Shown here: one piece after another, positions 20,533 through 29,058 of the stretch
Layout: every line of letters begins with the position of its first letter
Numbering within the stretch: position 1 is the stretch's first letter
Virus record (IMG/VR): IMGVR_UViG_3300035703_000178
Coordinates: 1-41,172 of that record
Reading direction: 5' to 3' (one strand)
DNA from: a virus
DNA: 41,172 bases
Notes under the pieces: model-generated
Databases searched by the model: none
What the model was told of the DNA's origin: nothing
Seen by the model: only the letters and a program-made list of their open reading frames with translations
Translations under genes and position numbers: made by a program

Positions 20533-21642
20533 ATGATACCATTATTCAAAGTTGCCATGAATCCAGAGGCAGAAAAATCGGTTGCAAATGTTTTAAACTC
20601 AGGATTTATTGGACAGGGAGAAATTGTTGAAAAGTTTGAAAGGCAGTTAAAAGAATCATTTAATAATAATAACCTTATTACTGTTAACTCTGGAACATCT
20701 GCCTTGCAATTGGCATTAAGATTGATAAAGGATAAACACCCAGATAAGGAGTATATTATTTCAACTGCCATGACTTGCACGGCGACTAACTGGGCGATAC
20801 TTGCGGCTGGGTTTAAAATTATTTGGGCAGATATTGAGCCTAATACCTTAAATATTTGCCCTTTGTCGGTGGGTAAAAATATTAATTCAAAGGTTGCCGC
20901 GGTAATGGTTGTTCATTGGGGTGGCTCAGCAGCCAATGTAAAATTAATAAAGTCATTAACTGGGCTTGATATTATCGAGGATTGCGCACACGCTTTTGGT
21001 TCATACTACGAATTACCCGTTTTTCCTGATGAAATTACAAAGGTTGGTAATTCTGGGAATTATTGTTGCTTTTCCTTCCAAGCTATTAAACACCTTACAA
21101 CTGGTGACGGTGGTATGCTTATTTTGCCAAATGAACAGGAATACAAAAAAGCAAAGTTACTTCGTTGGTATGGCATTGACCGTGAAGGTGCTAGGAAGGA
21201 TTTTCGTTGTGAAGCACCGATAAATGATTGGGGTTATAAATATCACATGAACGATATAAACGCTGCTATTGGCATTGAAAACTTAAAAATTGTTGGCGAT
21301 AACATCAAAACGCACATGAATAATGCTGGTTTTTATGACTGGTGGCTTCATGAAAATTGTAAGTCAATTACGCCATTAAATTTTGATAATGGCTCAGCGT
21401 ATTGGATTTATTCTATTTTGGTTGAAGAAAGGGACAATTTTCAAAGAGCTATGAAAGACAGGGGTGTAATGACCTCGCAAGTGCATGAAAGAAATGACTT
21501 GCACCCTTGCGTCAAGGAATTTAAAACAGAACTTCCAAACCTTGAAGCTGTGATTGGCAAGTTATCAAGCCTTCCAGTTGGCTGGTGGGTGACAAATGAA
21601 AACAGAGAATATATTGTTGAACAAATAAAAAAAGGTTGGTAA
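20533..21642 (+). CDS. DegT/DnrJ/EryC1/StrS-family sugar aminotransferase
   Basis: A 369-residue PLP enzyme expected to transfer an amino group onto a keto-sugar nucleotide. Family marks: N-terminal IPLFKVAMNPEAEKSV and GFIGQG, GTSALQLAL at 54-62 (phosphate binding), D150 in IIEDCAHAFGS (pyridine nitrogen), and K186 in CFSFQAIKHLTTGDGGML (Schiff-base lysine). Length is normal. All catalytic residues are present, so it should be active. No gene for the preceding dehydratase step is seen, so the substrate must come from the host. It directly follows the glycosyltransferase and directly precedes the SSB gene (TAA ATG junctions). Confidence 0.88.
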   Translation: MIPLFKVAMNPEAEKSVANVLNSGFIGQGEIVEKFERQLKESFNNNNLITVNSGTSALQLALRLIKDKHPDKEYIISTAMTCTATNWAILAAGFKIIWADIEPNTLNICPLSVGKNINSKVAAVMVVHWGGSAANVKLIKSLTGLDIIEDCAHAFGSYYELPVFPDEITKVGNSGNYCCFSFQAIKHLTTGDGGMLILPNEQEYKKAKLLRWYGIDREGARKDFRCEAPINDWGYKYHMNDINAAIGIENLKIVGDNIKTHMNNAGFYDWWLHENCKSITPLNFDNGSAYWIYSILVEERDNFQRAMKDRGVMTSQVHERNDLHPCVKEFKTELPNLEAVIGKLSSLPVGWWVTNENREYIVEQIKKGW

Positions 21643-22020
21643 ATGATTAAATTAGTCGTAAGTGGTCGCGTTGGACAAGACGCTGAGGTAAAAAATGTTG
21701 GTGATACAACTGTTTGCTCTTTTTCTGTTGCACACACGGAAAAAGTATATGGACAAACACCGTCAGAAAAAACAGTATGGATAAATTGTTCAATTTGGGG
21801 TGAACGTGGGGTTAAACTTGCACCGCACATTTTAAAAGGAACTTTTGTCGTGGTTGAGGGTACTGGTGGCGTAAATGCGTTCATGAAAAACGGTACACCT
21901 GAAGGCGTTATTCGTTGCATGGTTAATTCTTTGGAATTTGGAGGCAAGCCAACGGCTGTTGAAAATACAAAAGTAACTGAACAAACAACTTTTAAAACTG
22001 AATCAGATTTCCCTTTCTAA
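21643..22020 (+). CDS. ssb: Single-stranded DNA-binding protein
   Basis: A 125-residue OB-fold SSB: MIKLVVSGRVGQDAEVKNVGDTTVCSFSVAHTEK and WINCSIWGERGVKLAPHILKGTFVVVEG are the typical core. A short linker leads to the acidic tail ESDFPF, which mimics the bacterial DDIPF tail used to recruit partner proteins. It coats single-stranded DNA during replication. It is odd that it lies within a sugar gene cassette, on the strand opposite the other replication genes, with exact gene-to-gene contacts. That suggests the cassette assembled around an existing ssb operon, or that these genes are expressed early together. Confidence 0.9.
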   Translation: MIKLVVSGRVGQDAEVKNVGDTTVCSFSVAHTEKVYGQTPSEKTVWINCSIWGERGVKLAPHILKGTFVVVEGTGGVNAFMKNGTPEGVIRCMVNSLEFGGKPTAVENTKVTEQTTFKTESDFPF

Positions 22021-22021
22021 A

Positions 22022-22231
22022 ATGAATGCAGAATATAAAAGAAGTTACATGGCGCAGATGTCTGATTATGCTAAAGCAAAACGTTCTAAATATGTTAAAA
22101 TACGTTACCATTCTTTAAACCCTGAACAGATGGCAATACTATTGGAGAAAAGGCGTATTTACTATGAGGCAAACAAAGAAAGAATAAGGCTTAGGCAGCT
22201 TGAATATTATCATGCAAATAAAAATAAATAA
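22022..22231 (+). CDS. Small basic protein
   Basis: A 69-residue Lys/Arg/Tyr-rich helical protein (EYKRSYMAQMSDYAKAKRSKYVKIRY, EKRRIYYEANKERIRLRQLEYYHANKNK). It is similar in composition to the product of 12335-12592 and may bind nucleic acid. Its stop overlaps the next start (TAATG). Function unknown. Confidence 0.55.
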   Translation: MNAEYKRSYMAQMSDYAKAKRSKYVKIRYHSLNPEQMAILLEKRRIYYEANKERIRLRQLEYYHANKNK

Positions 22232-22770
22232 TGGCTTATTTCAACTACCCGATTTCATCAAGCTATCACAAAAACAACCTGGGCAAAACATTATACAATA
22301 CGGTGTTAACCATGAAGCCAGATATTATCATCGAATTTGGCACATTGAACGGTTATTCAGCAGTCGCAATGGCTCAGGCATTAAGGGATTTAGATAGTAA
22401 AGGGAAAATATATTGCCATGACCTTTGGAAAAAATACCCTTACAAAAATGCCTCAATGGAAAGTACGCAATCAACCATCTTTTCATTGGGATTGTCAAAG
22501 TATATTGAATTAATTGAAATGGATTTTTACAATTGGATTCCAGAACCATTTGATTTGATGCACTTTGATATAAGTAACCACGCTGGGCATATTAGGTATT
22601 TAAAAAATCTTATGGATAATAATATATGCAACGGCACAGTTTTGTTTGAAGGTGGAACGAAGGAAAGGGATAAAGTCGCATGGATGAAGGATTTTAAGCC
22701 GATAAATTCATCAGGTATTAAATTTATTACCATAGATGAGAATTTCCCATCATTATCAATGCTTTTATGA
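22231..22770 (+). CDS. SAM-dependent methyltransferase-like protein
   Basis: A 179-residue protein with a class I methyltransferase start: DIIIEFGTLNGYSAVAMAQALRDL (motif I, glycine-rich loop E-F-G-T-L-N-G) and GKIYCHDLW (acidic residue after strand 2), then PFDLMHFDISNHAGHIRYLKNL. It is close to the cephalosporin-hydroxylase/Methyltransf_24 type found in sugar biosynthesis clusters. Short, but the core is complete. The setting among glycosyltransferases suggests a sugar O- or N-methylation step. ATGA overlap with the next gene. Confidence 0.6.
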   Translation: MAYFNYPISSSYHKNNLGKTLYNTVLTMKPDIIIEFGTLNGYSAVAMAQALRDLDSKGKIYCHDLWKKYPYKNASMESTQSTIFSLGLSKYIELIEMDFYNWIPEPFDLMHFDISNHAGHIRYLKNLMDNNICNGTVLFEGGTKERDKVAWMKDFKPINSSGIKFITIDENFPSLSMLL

Positions 22771-23471
22771 AATTAGCCGTTGTTGCCTCAGGTTGGCATT
22801 TCCCATTAGATTTTTACGAATCTGTTTCCAGACAAATTGTTTTAAATAATTGGCAATACGATTTGTTTTGTATTTCGCACCGTCACCCGAAATTTGCAAG
22901 GGAAGAAAAACAAGGACTTGATTTAAAGGAACTGGACACGATTTTATACAAGGAAATTGCAACCATTGAACAAATAAAAGCCTTAGGATGGCATTACAAG
23001 GAATATCCAAATACTATTGGCGATTGGGGATGTTCTAATCAATGGTTGGAAGAAAATAATTACAATGATTACGATTTACTTTTGTTTACCCATGATGACA
23101 ATTTCATTCATAATTACAAATGGTTTGGTAATGTGATTCATTTCATGAATGAGGAATGGGAAATATTATCCAATTCGTGTGGCGATCCCGTAGGTTGGCT
23201 ACGTGGTTCGTGCGAGTTCTTTAAACCTTCTTTGCTTCAAAAGATTGGCGGCAAATTTGATTTATCATTGGTTACATTGAACAGGGAAGAACAAACTTCA
23301 AGCCCTGACAACTGGGTGGACTTGTTCGACTGGAATAACACGGTACATCCTTTGATGAAATTGATATCAGAAAATAATATAAAAGTTGGACACCTGTCAA
23401 AAACTTACAGGCATTCAATGTTTGTCTCAGAAGGTGAGCGCGGATTTATTTCTCCCATTTTAAAAAAATAA
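22767..23471 (+). CDS. Glycosyltransferase-like protein (GT-A type, putative)
   Basis: A 234-residue protein. The first strand MKLAVVASGWHFPLDFYESV and the central NDYDLLLFTHDDNFIHNYKWF (the HDD in DxD position, after a hydrophobic strand) match the layout of GT-A enzymes, as does the later WLRGSCEFFKPSLLQKIGG acceptor-side segment. The donor is unknown. It overlaps the methyltransferase-like gene by 4 bases and ends just before an internal promoter at 23475. Confidence 0.6.
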   Translation: MKLAVVASGWHFPLDFYESVSRQIVLNNWQYDLFCISHRHPKFAREEKQGLDLKELDTILYKEIATIEQIKALGWHYKEYPNTIGDWGCSNQWLEENNYNDYDLLLFTHDDNFIHNYKWFGNVIHFMNEEWEILSNSCGDPVGWLRGSCEFFKPSLLQKIGGKFDLSLVTLNREEQTSSPDNWVDLFDWNNTVHPLMKLISENNIKVGHLSKTYRHSMFVSEGERGFISPILKK

Positions 23472-23474
23472 TAT

Positions 23475-23482
23475 TATATTTG
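23475..23482 (+). promoter_or_regulatory. Internal -7 promoter box
   Basis: TATATTTG lies 18 bases before the ATG at 23501, in the short gap after the GT-A-like gene. It matches TAnnTTTG exactly; no clear -33 TTTG is present. It would separately express the small gene, the GT-B enzyme and the ParB-methyltransferase. Confidence 0.55.
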
Positions 23483-23500
23483 TATAATAATTTTAAAAAA

Positions 23501-23671
23501 ATGAACAAAACAAAACCTCAAGAAATGTACGGCGTTACCTTTCGCAATAAGGTAATCAGGCAACGGCTTTTGGATATTCAATTTGATTTGTGGAAGGAAA
23601 CATCAAAAAAACATTCGATGGAAGCGGTGTTGGAAGTTTTATTGGATAGTTATAAAAACAACAAGAAATGA
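23501..23671 (+). CDS. Small protein, 56 residues
   Basis: Starts MNKTKPQEMYGVTFRNKV and continues with a helix (RQRLLDIQFDLWKE) and HSMEAVLEVLLDSYKNNKK. The start is the ATG after TTTTAAAAAA; an earlier TTG start would lie in the promoter box and is rejected. A possible ribbon-helix-helix-like layout (strand, two helices) would suit a small DNA-binding regulator, but this is a weak guess. ATGA overlap with the next gene. Confidence 0.55.
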   Translation: MNKTKPQEMYGVTFRNKVIRQRLLDIQFDLWKETSKKHSMEAVLEVLLDSYKNNKK

Positions 23672-24672
23672 GGATTGGCATTGTTGTAAATTTAAGCAGC
23701 CCGACGACTGATTATTATAGAACCGTTAATCCTTACATGAGGCTTAGGGATGCGTACCCAGAATTTACCGTGAAAATGATTAACCCAGACTCCGTAAAAT
23801 GGTATGATTTTTACGATGTCGATGTGGTTATCTTTCAACGTGCAAATGGTAACGATATTTTGGGCATGATAAACGAGGTTAAACGCATGGGTAAAAAGAT
23901 TGTCTTAGACCATGACGACCTGTTACACGAGGTAAGCCCTTCTAATCCATCAAGCGCACATTTTAACAAGCCTCAAGTCAAAGAATCAGTTGAAAAGGCT
24001 TTTAAATACGCTGACTGGGTTACAGTTTCAACGCCTTACTTAAAAGAATTTTACTCCCAGTTTCACGATAAGGATAAAATAACGATTGTACCCAATGGCA
24101 TTGACTTTACAGTTACGCCAATGCAGCCTGTAAAAAGGGATAAAATGATTGATGCAAAGAAGCGTGTCATGTGGCGCGGAAGTCAAACGCACCTTGAAGA
24201 CCTTGCAACTATAAGTAATTTCTGGGTTGAATTACAAAGGAAACCAAATGTTGAAATTGGCATTGTCGGTTTGCCTGAGTTTATTGCAAGAACATTGTAT
24301 CCAAAAACCATTGTAATACCGTGGAATAATTCACTATTCCAGTATTTTGAAATGCTTAAAAACAGTGCGCCACATTATGGCGTATTCCCTTTGACCATTG
24401 ACAATTTTAATCAAGCGAAGTCAAATAACTTTGCAATGGAGATGCTTGTTGCTGGTTGTATTTCTTATGCACCTGAGGAAATAAAGGAATTTAATATTCC
24501 TGGGGTGCGGACGTATAAAAACGAATTACAATTAATCCATCTTTTTACTAAGGCTTTGGATAAAGATGATGCTTACTTTGTTGACTTGGAAGCTGGGCGC
24601 AAGTGGCTGAGGGAAGAAAGGGACTTGGTAAAGGTGAATGAGTTAAGGTTAAATGTATTAAACGCTTTGTAA
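23668..24672 (+). CDS. Glycosyltransferase, GT-B fold (GT4-like)
   Basis: A 334-residue enzyme. The N-terminal Rossmann half has MRIGIVVNLSSPTTDYYRTVNPYMRL, DVVIFQRANG and KIVLDHDDLLHEV; the link TIVPNGIDF is the classic GT4 sequence before the donor domain; the C-terminal half has VMWRGSQTHLEDL and NNFAMEMLVAGCISYAP (the place of the E-x7-E motif, with E in NFAMEML). Expected role: transfer of a nucleotide-activated sugar. It is slightly short for the family. It completes the three-glycosyltransferase set of the cassette. Confidence 0.75.
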   Translation: MRIGIVVNLSSPTTDYYRTVNPYMRLRDAYPEFTVKMINPDSVKWYDFYDVDVVIFQRANGNDILGMINEVKRMGKKIVLDHDDLLHEVSPSNPSSAHFNKPQVKESVEKAFKYADWVTVSTPYLKEFYSQFHDKDKITIVPNGIDFTVTPMQPVKRDKMIDAKKRVMWRGSQTHLEDLATISNFWVELQRKPNVEIGIVGLPEFIARTLYPKTIVIPWNNSLFQYFEMLKNSAPHYGVFPLTIDNFNQAKSNNFAMEMLVAGCISYAPEEIKEFNIPGVRTYKNELQLIHLFTKALDKDDAYFVDLEAGRKWLREERDLVKVNELRLNVLNAL

Positions 24673-24673
24673 A

Positions 24674-24862
24674 ATGATAGACATTGAATTAATGGACGAA
24701 TTTTCTATATGGATTCGCGATAATCATTGGAAACAATGTGTTTTTGATAATTATTCACCTATTGTGGATAATTTAGCAAAATGGTATAACGAAGATTTTA
24801 GAAATAGAACTTATTTATTTTCAGAACTTTATCAAATGTTTTTAGAAAGCAAGAAGGCATGA
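24674..24862 (+). CDS. Small acidic protein
   Basis: A 62-residue acidic protein rich in aromatic residues (IELMDEFSIWIRDNHWKQCVFDNYSP, LFSELYQMFLESKKA). No family is recognised. It overlaps the ParB-methyltransferase by 4 bases (ATGA). Small acidic phage proteins beside methyltransferases can be DNA mimics, but nothing specific supports that here. Confidence 0.5.
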   Translation: MIDIELMDEFSIWIRDNHWKQCVFDNYSPIVDNLAKWYNEDFRNRTYLFSELYQMFLESKKA

Positions 24863-25980
24863 TAATCGAGAAAAAGAAAATATCTGATTTAATTCCAGCA
24901 CCGTATAACCCAAGACAAAGTACGGCAAAGCAAGAGCAACACTTAAAGGAAAGCCTTGAAAAGTTTGGCTTGGTTGAACCGATTATATTTAATAAACAAA
25001 CGGGATACATCGTCGGCGGTCATTTCCGTGTCCGTGAACTTAAGAAGCTGGGAATCAAAGAGGTGGAATGCGTTATCGTTGACTTGAACGATGCAGACGA
25101 AAAGGAGTTGAACATAAGGCTCAATGCAAACACGGGCGGCTGGGATTGGGACACTTTGGCGAACGACTGGGAGGCTGGGGACTTAGAAGCGTGGGGCTTG
25201 GAGATACCGCAGTTTGACACGGTGGAGGAGTTGGAAGCGGAAGAGGACGATTATGAAGTACCTGAGGGAGGCATTGAAACAGACATTGTTATTGGTGACT
25301 TTTTTGAGATTGGGGAACATCGTTTGCTTTGTGGGGATAGTACGGATAGCGACCAAGTGCAACGGTTGATGAACGGGGAAAAGGCGGACATTTGTTTAAG
25401 TGACCCACCTTACGGAATTTCTGCAATAGAAAAAAATTCAAGGATGAAACAGTTAGGATGGGAGCAATATGAAAATGATGGAGATATTAATACAGCCGTT
25501 GATGCTTTTAATTTAGCATTTTCAATATGCGATAAATTAGTTTTTTGGGGTGCTAATCATTATGCAAATAAATTGCCAAATGTTGGCGGTTGGTTAATAT
25601 GGGATAAACAAGATGGGAAAGATACGACCACTTATTCAATGGGCGAATTAGCTTGGACAAATATTTTAAATAATGTACAAATCTTTAAACACATTTGGGA
25701 TGGTTTTAGAAAAGATAGTGAAAAGGGGGAAGCAAGATTACACCCAAGTCAAAAGCCTGTTAAATTGCACGAATGGGTTTTAAATAAAATAGATGCAAAT
25801 TTAGTACTTGATTTATTCTTAGGCAGCGGTTCAACAATGGTAGCAGCGCACCAACTTAAACGCAAGTGTTATGGCATGGAGTTAAACTCTAAATACTGCC
25901 AAGTCATAATTGACAGAATGCGCAAACTTGATTCATCATTGATTATTAAGCGTAATGGCATTGAGTTAAAACAGGCATAA
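24859..25980 (+). CDS. ParB-domain/DNA methyltransferase fusion
   Basis: A 373-residue protein of two parts. Residues 1-120 are a ParB-like domain (ISDLIPAPYNPRQ, IVGGHFRVRELKKLG at 51-65). Residues 140-370 are a beta-class DNA methyltransferase: DPPYG at 182-186, then the target region, HPSQKPVKLHEWVL at 295-308 and LDLFLGSGSTMVAA at 317-330 (SAM binding; order DPPY before FxGxG). It should methylate adenine N6 or cytosine N4. The fusion is well known in phages. No restriction partner is present, so protection of phage DNA from host enzymes is likely. It ends the cassette just before TerS. Confidence 0.88.
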   Translation: MIIEKKKISDLIPAPYNPRQSTAKQEQHLKESLEKFGLVEPIIFNKQTGYIVGGHFRVRELKKLGIKEVECVIVDLNDADEKELNIRLNANTGGWDWDTLANDWEAGDLEAWGLEIPQFDTVEELEAEEDDYEVPEGGIETDIVIGDFFEIGEHRLLCGDSTDSDQVQRLMNGEKADICLSDPPYGISAIEKNSRMKQLGWEQYENDGDINTAVDAFNLAFSICDKLVFWGANHYANKLPNVGGWLIWDKQDGKDTTTYSMGELAWTNILNNVQIFKHIWDGFRKDSEKGEARLHPSQKPVKLHEWVLNKIDANLVLDLFLGSGSTMVAAHQLKRKCYGMELNSKYCQVIIDRMRKLDSSLIIKRNGIELKQA

Positions 25981-25990
25981 TACAGGCAAT

Positions 25991-26326
25991 ATGGCAAAAG
26001 GAGGTAAAATATCACCCGAAACCGAATTTAAGAAAGGACAATCAGGCAACCCAAACGGTCGCCCAAAGAAGCTACCTGAAATAGACAAGCTAATGGCTGA
26101 AGTCATGGGCGAGGAAAAGGACGGTATAACCGCAGCGCAAGCCATTTTAAACATGCTAAGGGGCAAAGCTGCAAAGGGTGATATCAAAGCGGCTCAGTTG
26201 CTCCTTGAAAGGGCGTACGGCAAAAGCAAACAAAACATTGATATAACGACGCAAGGGGAAAAGGTAACCGTGCCAACGATTATATTCACAAAGGATAACA
26301 AGGCAAATGAAAAAAATAATGATTAG
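25991..26326 (+). CDS. Terminase small subunit-like protein (DUF5681)
   Basis: A 111-residue protein with the signature KKGQSGNPNGRPKKLPEIDKL at the start, then a helical segment (AAQAILNMLRGKAAKGDIKAAQLLLERAYGKSKQ). The KGQSGNPNGRP motif marks DUF5681, found next to large terminases and thought to bind DNA as the small subunit. Its gene lies 10 bases past the methyltransferase and one gene before TerL. Confidence 0.7.
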   Translation: MAKGGKISPETEFKKGQSGNPNGRPKKLPEIDKLMAEVMGEEKDGITAAQAILNMLRGKAAKGDIKAAQLLLERAYGKSKQNIDITTQGEKVTVPTIIFTKDNKANEKNND

Positions 26327-26630
26327 CCAACCAATTAATGGCTTAACGGAAGAACAAATTTTAGAAACAAAAAACAGGTTTTTAAATTTTGCAAAAAAGG
26401 AAAATATGGAAGTGGTAAACACTTATTTCAAAGATGAGTGGTTTGCAAAAATTGAATTAAACCATGTGGGCGTAATTCAAGTACCCGTTTATTATTTGGC
26501 AAAAGCACTTGAAAAAATGGCTCATTGTGATTGTGTTTACTTTGTTAAGGGTTGGGAAAATGCAAGGGGTTGTAAAATTGAACATGAAGTTGCCTTGCAA
26601 TATGCCTTAGATATTATTTATGAAGAGTAA
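26307..26630 (+). CDS. DUF4406 protein (nucleoside 2-deoxyribosyltransferase-like)
   Basis: A 107-residue protein: MISQPINGLTEEQILETKNRFLNFAKK, then YLAKALEKMAHCDCVYFVKGWENARGCKIEHEVALQYALDI. This is DUF4406, related to nucleoside 2-deoxyribosyltransferases; the E in GCKIEHEVA takes the place of the catalytic glutamate. A role in nucleotide metabolism or signalling is likely but undemonstrated. It is inserted between TerS and TerL and overlaps TerS by 20 bases. Confidence 0.65.
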   Translation: MKKIMISQPINGLTEEQILETKNRFLNFAKKENMEVVNTYFKDEWFAKIELNHVGVIQVPVYYLAKALEKMAHCDCVYFVKGWENARGCKIEHEVALQYALDIIYEE

Positions 26631-26648
26631 ATTTAAGTAATTCTTATA

Positions 26649-27878
26649 ATGCAGATAAAGGTAAGTGAAAAGTATGAAGCACTTTGGAAACATCGCACCC
26701 GTTATTTCCTGATAACTGGTGGGCGTGGTTCGGCAAAGTCATTCACCGTGGGGCTTTGGGCGTGTAATATGCTCCTTGCCAACAAAGATTGGAAAATGCT
26801 TTATACACGTTACACCCTTTCATCTGCAAATATTTCAGTAATACCGGAGTTCCGTGAAAAGATTGAGTTGCTCGGCGTTGGCGATGAGTTCCAGATGACA
26901 AATGCTTTGATAAGTCACAAGGTTACAAAGAGTGAAATAATATTTTCAGGCATTAAAACAAGTTCAGGAAATCAAACGGCAAAGTTAAAATCAATACCAA
27001 AGTTAAACGTGTTTATTGTTGATGAGGCTGAGGAGTTTGTAAGTGAAAAAGACTTTGATACCATTGACGAATCAATACGTATGCCTGACACGCCTAACAT
27101 TGTTATCCTTGTAATGAATCCACAGGACGTGGAGCATTGGATTTGGAAGCGTTGGTTTGAAAAGTCGCACCGTATGGAAACGATTGACGGGCAAATAATA
27201 CCAATTAGCATTCACCCAGATATTACGCATATTCATACAACGTACCTTGATAATTATATGAATCTTAGCAAGGATTACATTGACAAGGTTAACAAAGTAA
27301 AGGAGTTGAATATTGAGGCATACGCACACAGGTTTTTGGGTAAATGGCTGGATAAGAAACAAGGGGTTATATTTGACAATTGGATTGAGGGGGAATTTGA
27401 TGTAAGCCTGCCTTTTGGTTACGGGCTTGACTTTGGATTCTATCCCGATCCTTTGGCATTAGTTAAAGTGGCAGTTGACAAAGGGGCAAGGAAAATATAT
27501 GTGCAAGAAATCATTTATAAACAGTCGCTTTCGTATGAGGCAGTCATTGACCAAATGAAGTATTACGTTGAACCCAACGCAATGGTTGTGGCAGATACAA
27601 GTGAGCCACGTTTGATTGAGGCTTTGCAGATAAACGGCTTAAATGTACACAAGGCTGAGAAAGGGGCTGGGTCAATCGTGGAAGGCATAAAAAAGATGCT
27701 TGATTACCAAATCATTGTAACGTCAAATTCTTATAATTTGAAATTTGAATTAAGGAATTATATTTGGAATGATAAGAAATCTTCCACGCCAATGGATATG
27801 CATCAGCATGGAATTGACGGCCTCAGATATATCTTCCAGAGACTTGCACAAGGCAGCGATTTACTTGCATTTAATTAA
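26649..27878 (+). CDS. terL: Terminase large subunit (PBSX type)
   Basis: A 409-residue packaging motor and nuclease. Walker A is GGRGSAKS at 24-31, Walker B VFIVDEAEE at 121-129, and the coupling motif VMNPQD at 155-160. The RNase H nuclease domain has acidic residues D261 in YGLDFGFYPDP, D316 in VADTSEP and D390 in HGIDGLRY. All key residues are present. It belongs to the PBSX/Terminase_3 group and is the best anchor for phylogeny here. The portal is not its neighbour, which is unusual. Confidence 0.93.
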   Translation: MQIKVSEKYEALWKHRTRYFLITGGRGSAKSFTVGLWACNMLLANKDWKMLYTRYTLSSANISVIPEFREKIELLGVGDEFQMTNALISHKVTKSEIIFSGIKTSSGNQTAKLKSIPKLNVFIVDEAEEFVSEKDFDTIDESIRMPDTPNIVILVMNPQDVEHWIWKRWFEKSHRMETIDGQIIPISIHPDITHIHTTYLDNYMNLSKDYIDKVNKVKELNIEAYAHRFLGKWLDKKQGVIFDNWIEGEFDVSLPFGYGLDFGFYPDPLALVKVAVDKGARKIYVQEIIYKQSLSYEAVIDQMKYYVEPNAMVVADTSEPRLIEALQINGLNVHKAEKGAGSIVEGIKKMLDYQIIVTSNSYNLKFELRNYIWNDKKSSTPMDMHQHGIDGLRYIFQRLAQGSDLLAFN

Positions 27879-27889
27879 AACAAAGAAAT

Positions 27890-28177
27890 ATGACAGATAA
27901 AGAAAAGGCATTGATTATTATTGACATGATTGAAAAGGTAACGCAAGAAATCATTGATAAGCCATTGCACCGCAAACGATTATTACAAATGCGTGGACAC
28001 CTTGAAAAAGCCGTGAAGCTAACAGGCAACGGAATCAAAAGGGAATGGTCACGCCCTCCTAGTATTCCAATCTTCCAGCATGAAGTTGCACCGCCGCAAG
28101 TATACAAAGCAAATGAAGGTGGCGACGTATTAGCAGATAACATTCCCGAACCAACCAAAAAAGCAAGGAAACGATAA
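27890..28177 (+). CDS. Hypothetical protein after TerL
   Basis: A 95-residue protein with a helical first half (DKEKALIIIDMIEKVTQEIIDKPLHRKRLLQMRGHLEKAV) and a proline-rich, basic C-terminus (PTKKARKR). Unknown. The stop touches the next start (TAATG), so it belongs with the tail assembly chaperone gene. Confidence 0.6.
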   Translation: MTDKEKALIIIDMIEKVTQEIIDKPLHRKRLLQMRGHLEKAVKLTGNGIKREWSRPPSIPIFQHEVAPPQVYKANEGGDVLADNIPEPTKKARKR

Positions 28178-29058
28178 TGGTAATATTTAACATTGGAAAC
28201 AAAGCCATCAAGTACAATTATCCTGAAACGGCTGAGGATATAACATTGGAACAATATATTTACTTTGCAAAATTCCTTTTGCCTGAGCATCCAAAGGTTG
28301 AATTGGAAGCGATTAAATACATGAACGAACGCGATGCGGTGTATCAAAAGATTTTGCCGTATGCAAAGAAGTTGAAGGTGATTACAAAGGATGTTTTACA
28401 AACAAATGTTATTATTGAACTTGAAGACATTTTAAAAAACAAAGACGTAAAGGATAATGTACGTCGTTTCCTTCCCCCTTTGATGTTTCAATGGAGAACG
28501 AACGATGAGCAATTAAACCAACGCCTTGAAATAATGGACGAAGTCTGGGAAGCAAAGGAAAGATACCCGTACATGGCAAAGGTTGTTAATTACTTTACAG
28601 GCATTCCAATTGAAGCCTGTTTTGGCAAAGTGGCAGATAGCCTTGAATTAAAATATCTTGTATTTATTTACAGTAAAATAATGAATGCCATTAATACGCC
28701 TGAGGAATTAACTTATAAACAACTGTACGATTTTAACGGCAAGGTGTACACCCTTCCAGAACGGTTGATGGAAAAGTCAACGCTCCTTGAATTTACAATG
28801 GCAGCGCAGTATGACAAAGCAATGAACCAAGTTAAGAACGGCGATCCTGCTGGCTTGTTAAATATCATGGCGGTTCTGCTTAAACCATTGGGCGAAGATT
28901 ACAGTGATGAACTCTTTGAACAAAACAAAGTTGACTTTTTACAAATGTCATTACAAACATCGTATGAGGTTGCTTTTTTTTTGACCAAGTTAAGCGAGAA
29001 ATTTACGTTAGATTTGCAGACCTCTATGCTTCAACAGGCAATGGCAAATCTCAATTAG
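28177..29058 (+). CDS. Tail assembly chaperone, short form (G-like)
   Basis: A 293-residue, mostly helical protein with GDPAGLLNIMAVLLKPLGEDYSDELFEQNK in the C-terminal third. Tail assembly chaperones coat the tape measure protein while the tube is built. Two features support this: size and helical nature, and above all a T9 slippery run at 28974-28982 near the 3' end with a long open -1 frame, the hallmark of the G/GT pair. Unusually, the tape measure gene is 6.6 kb downstream instead of next. Confidence 0.65.
   Translation: MVIFNIGNKAIKYNYPETAEDITLEQYIYFAKFLLPEHPKVELEAIKYMNERDAVYQKILPYAKKLKVITKDVLQTNVIIELEDILKNKDVKDNVRRFLPPLMFQWRTNDEQLNQRLEIMDEVWEAKERYPYMAKVVNYFTGIPIEACFGKVADSLELKYLVFIYSKIMNAINTPEELTYKQLYDFNGKVYTLPERLMEKSTLLEFTMAAQYDKAMNQVKNGDPAGLLNIMAVLLKPLGEDYSDELFEQNKVDFLQMSLQTSYEVAFFLTKLSEKFTLDLQTSMLQQAMANLN

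Noticed and set aside
23480-23500. TTG start for the small gene before the GT-B enzyme
   Set aside because: It overlaps the TATATTTG promoter box; ATG 23501 follows a normal leader.
24859-25980. Restriction-modification system
   Set aside because: Only the methyltransferase is present; no neighbouring product resembles an endonuclease partner.
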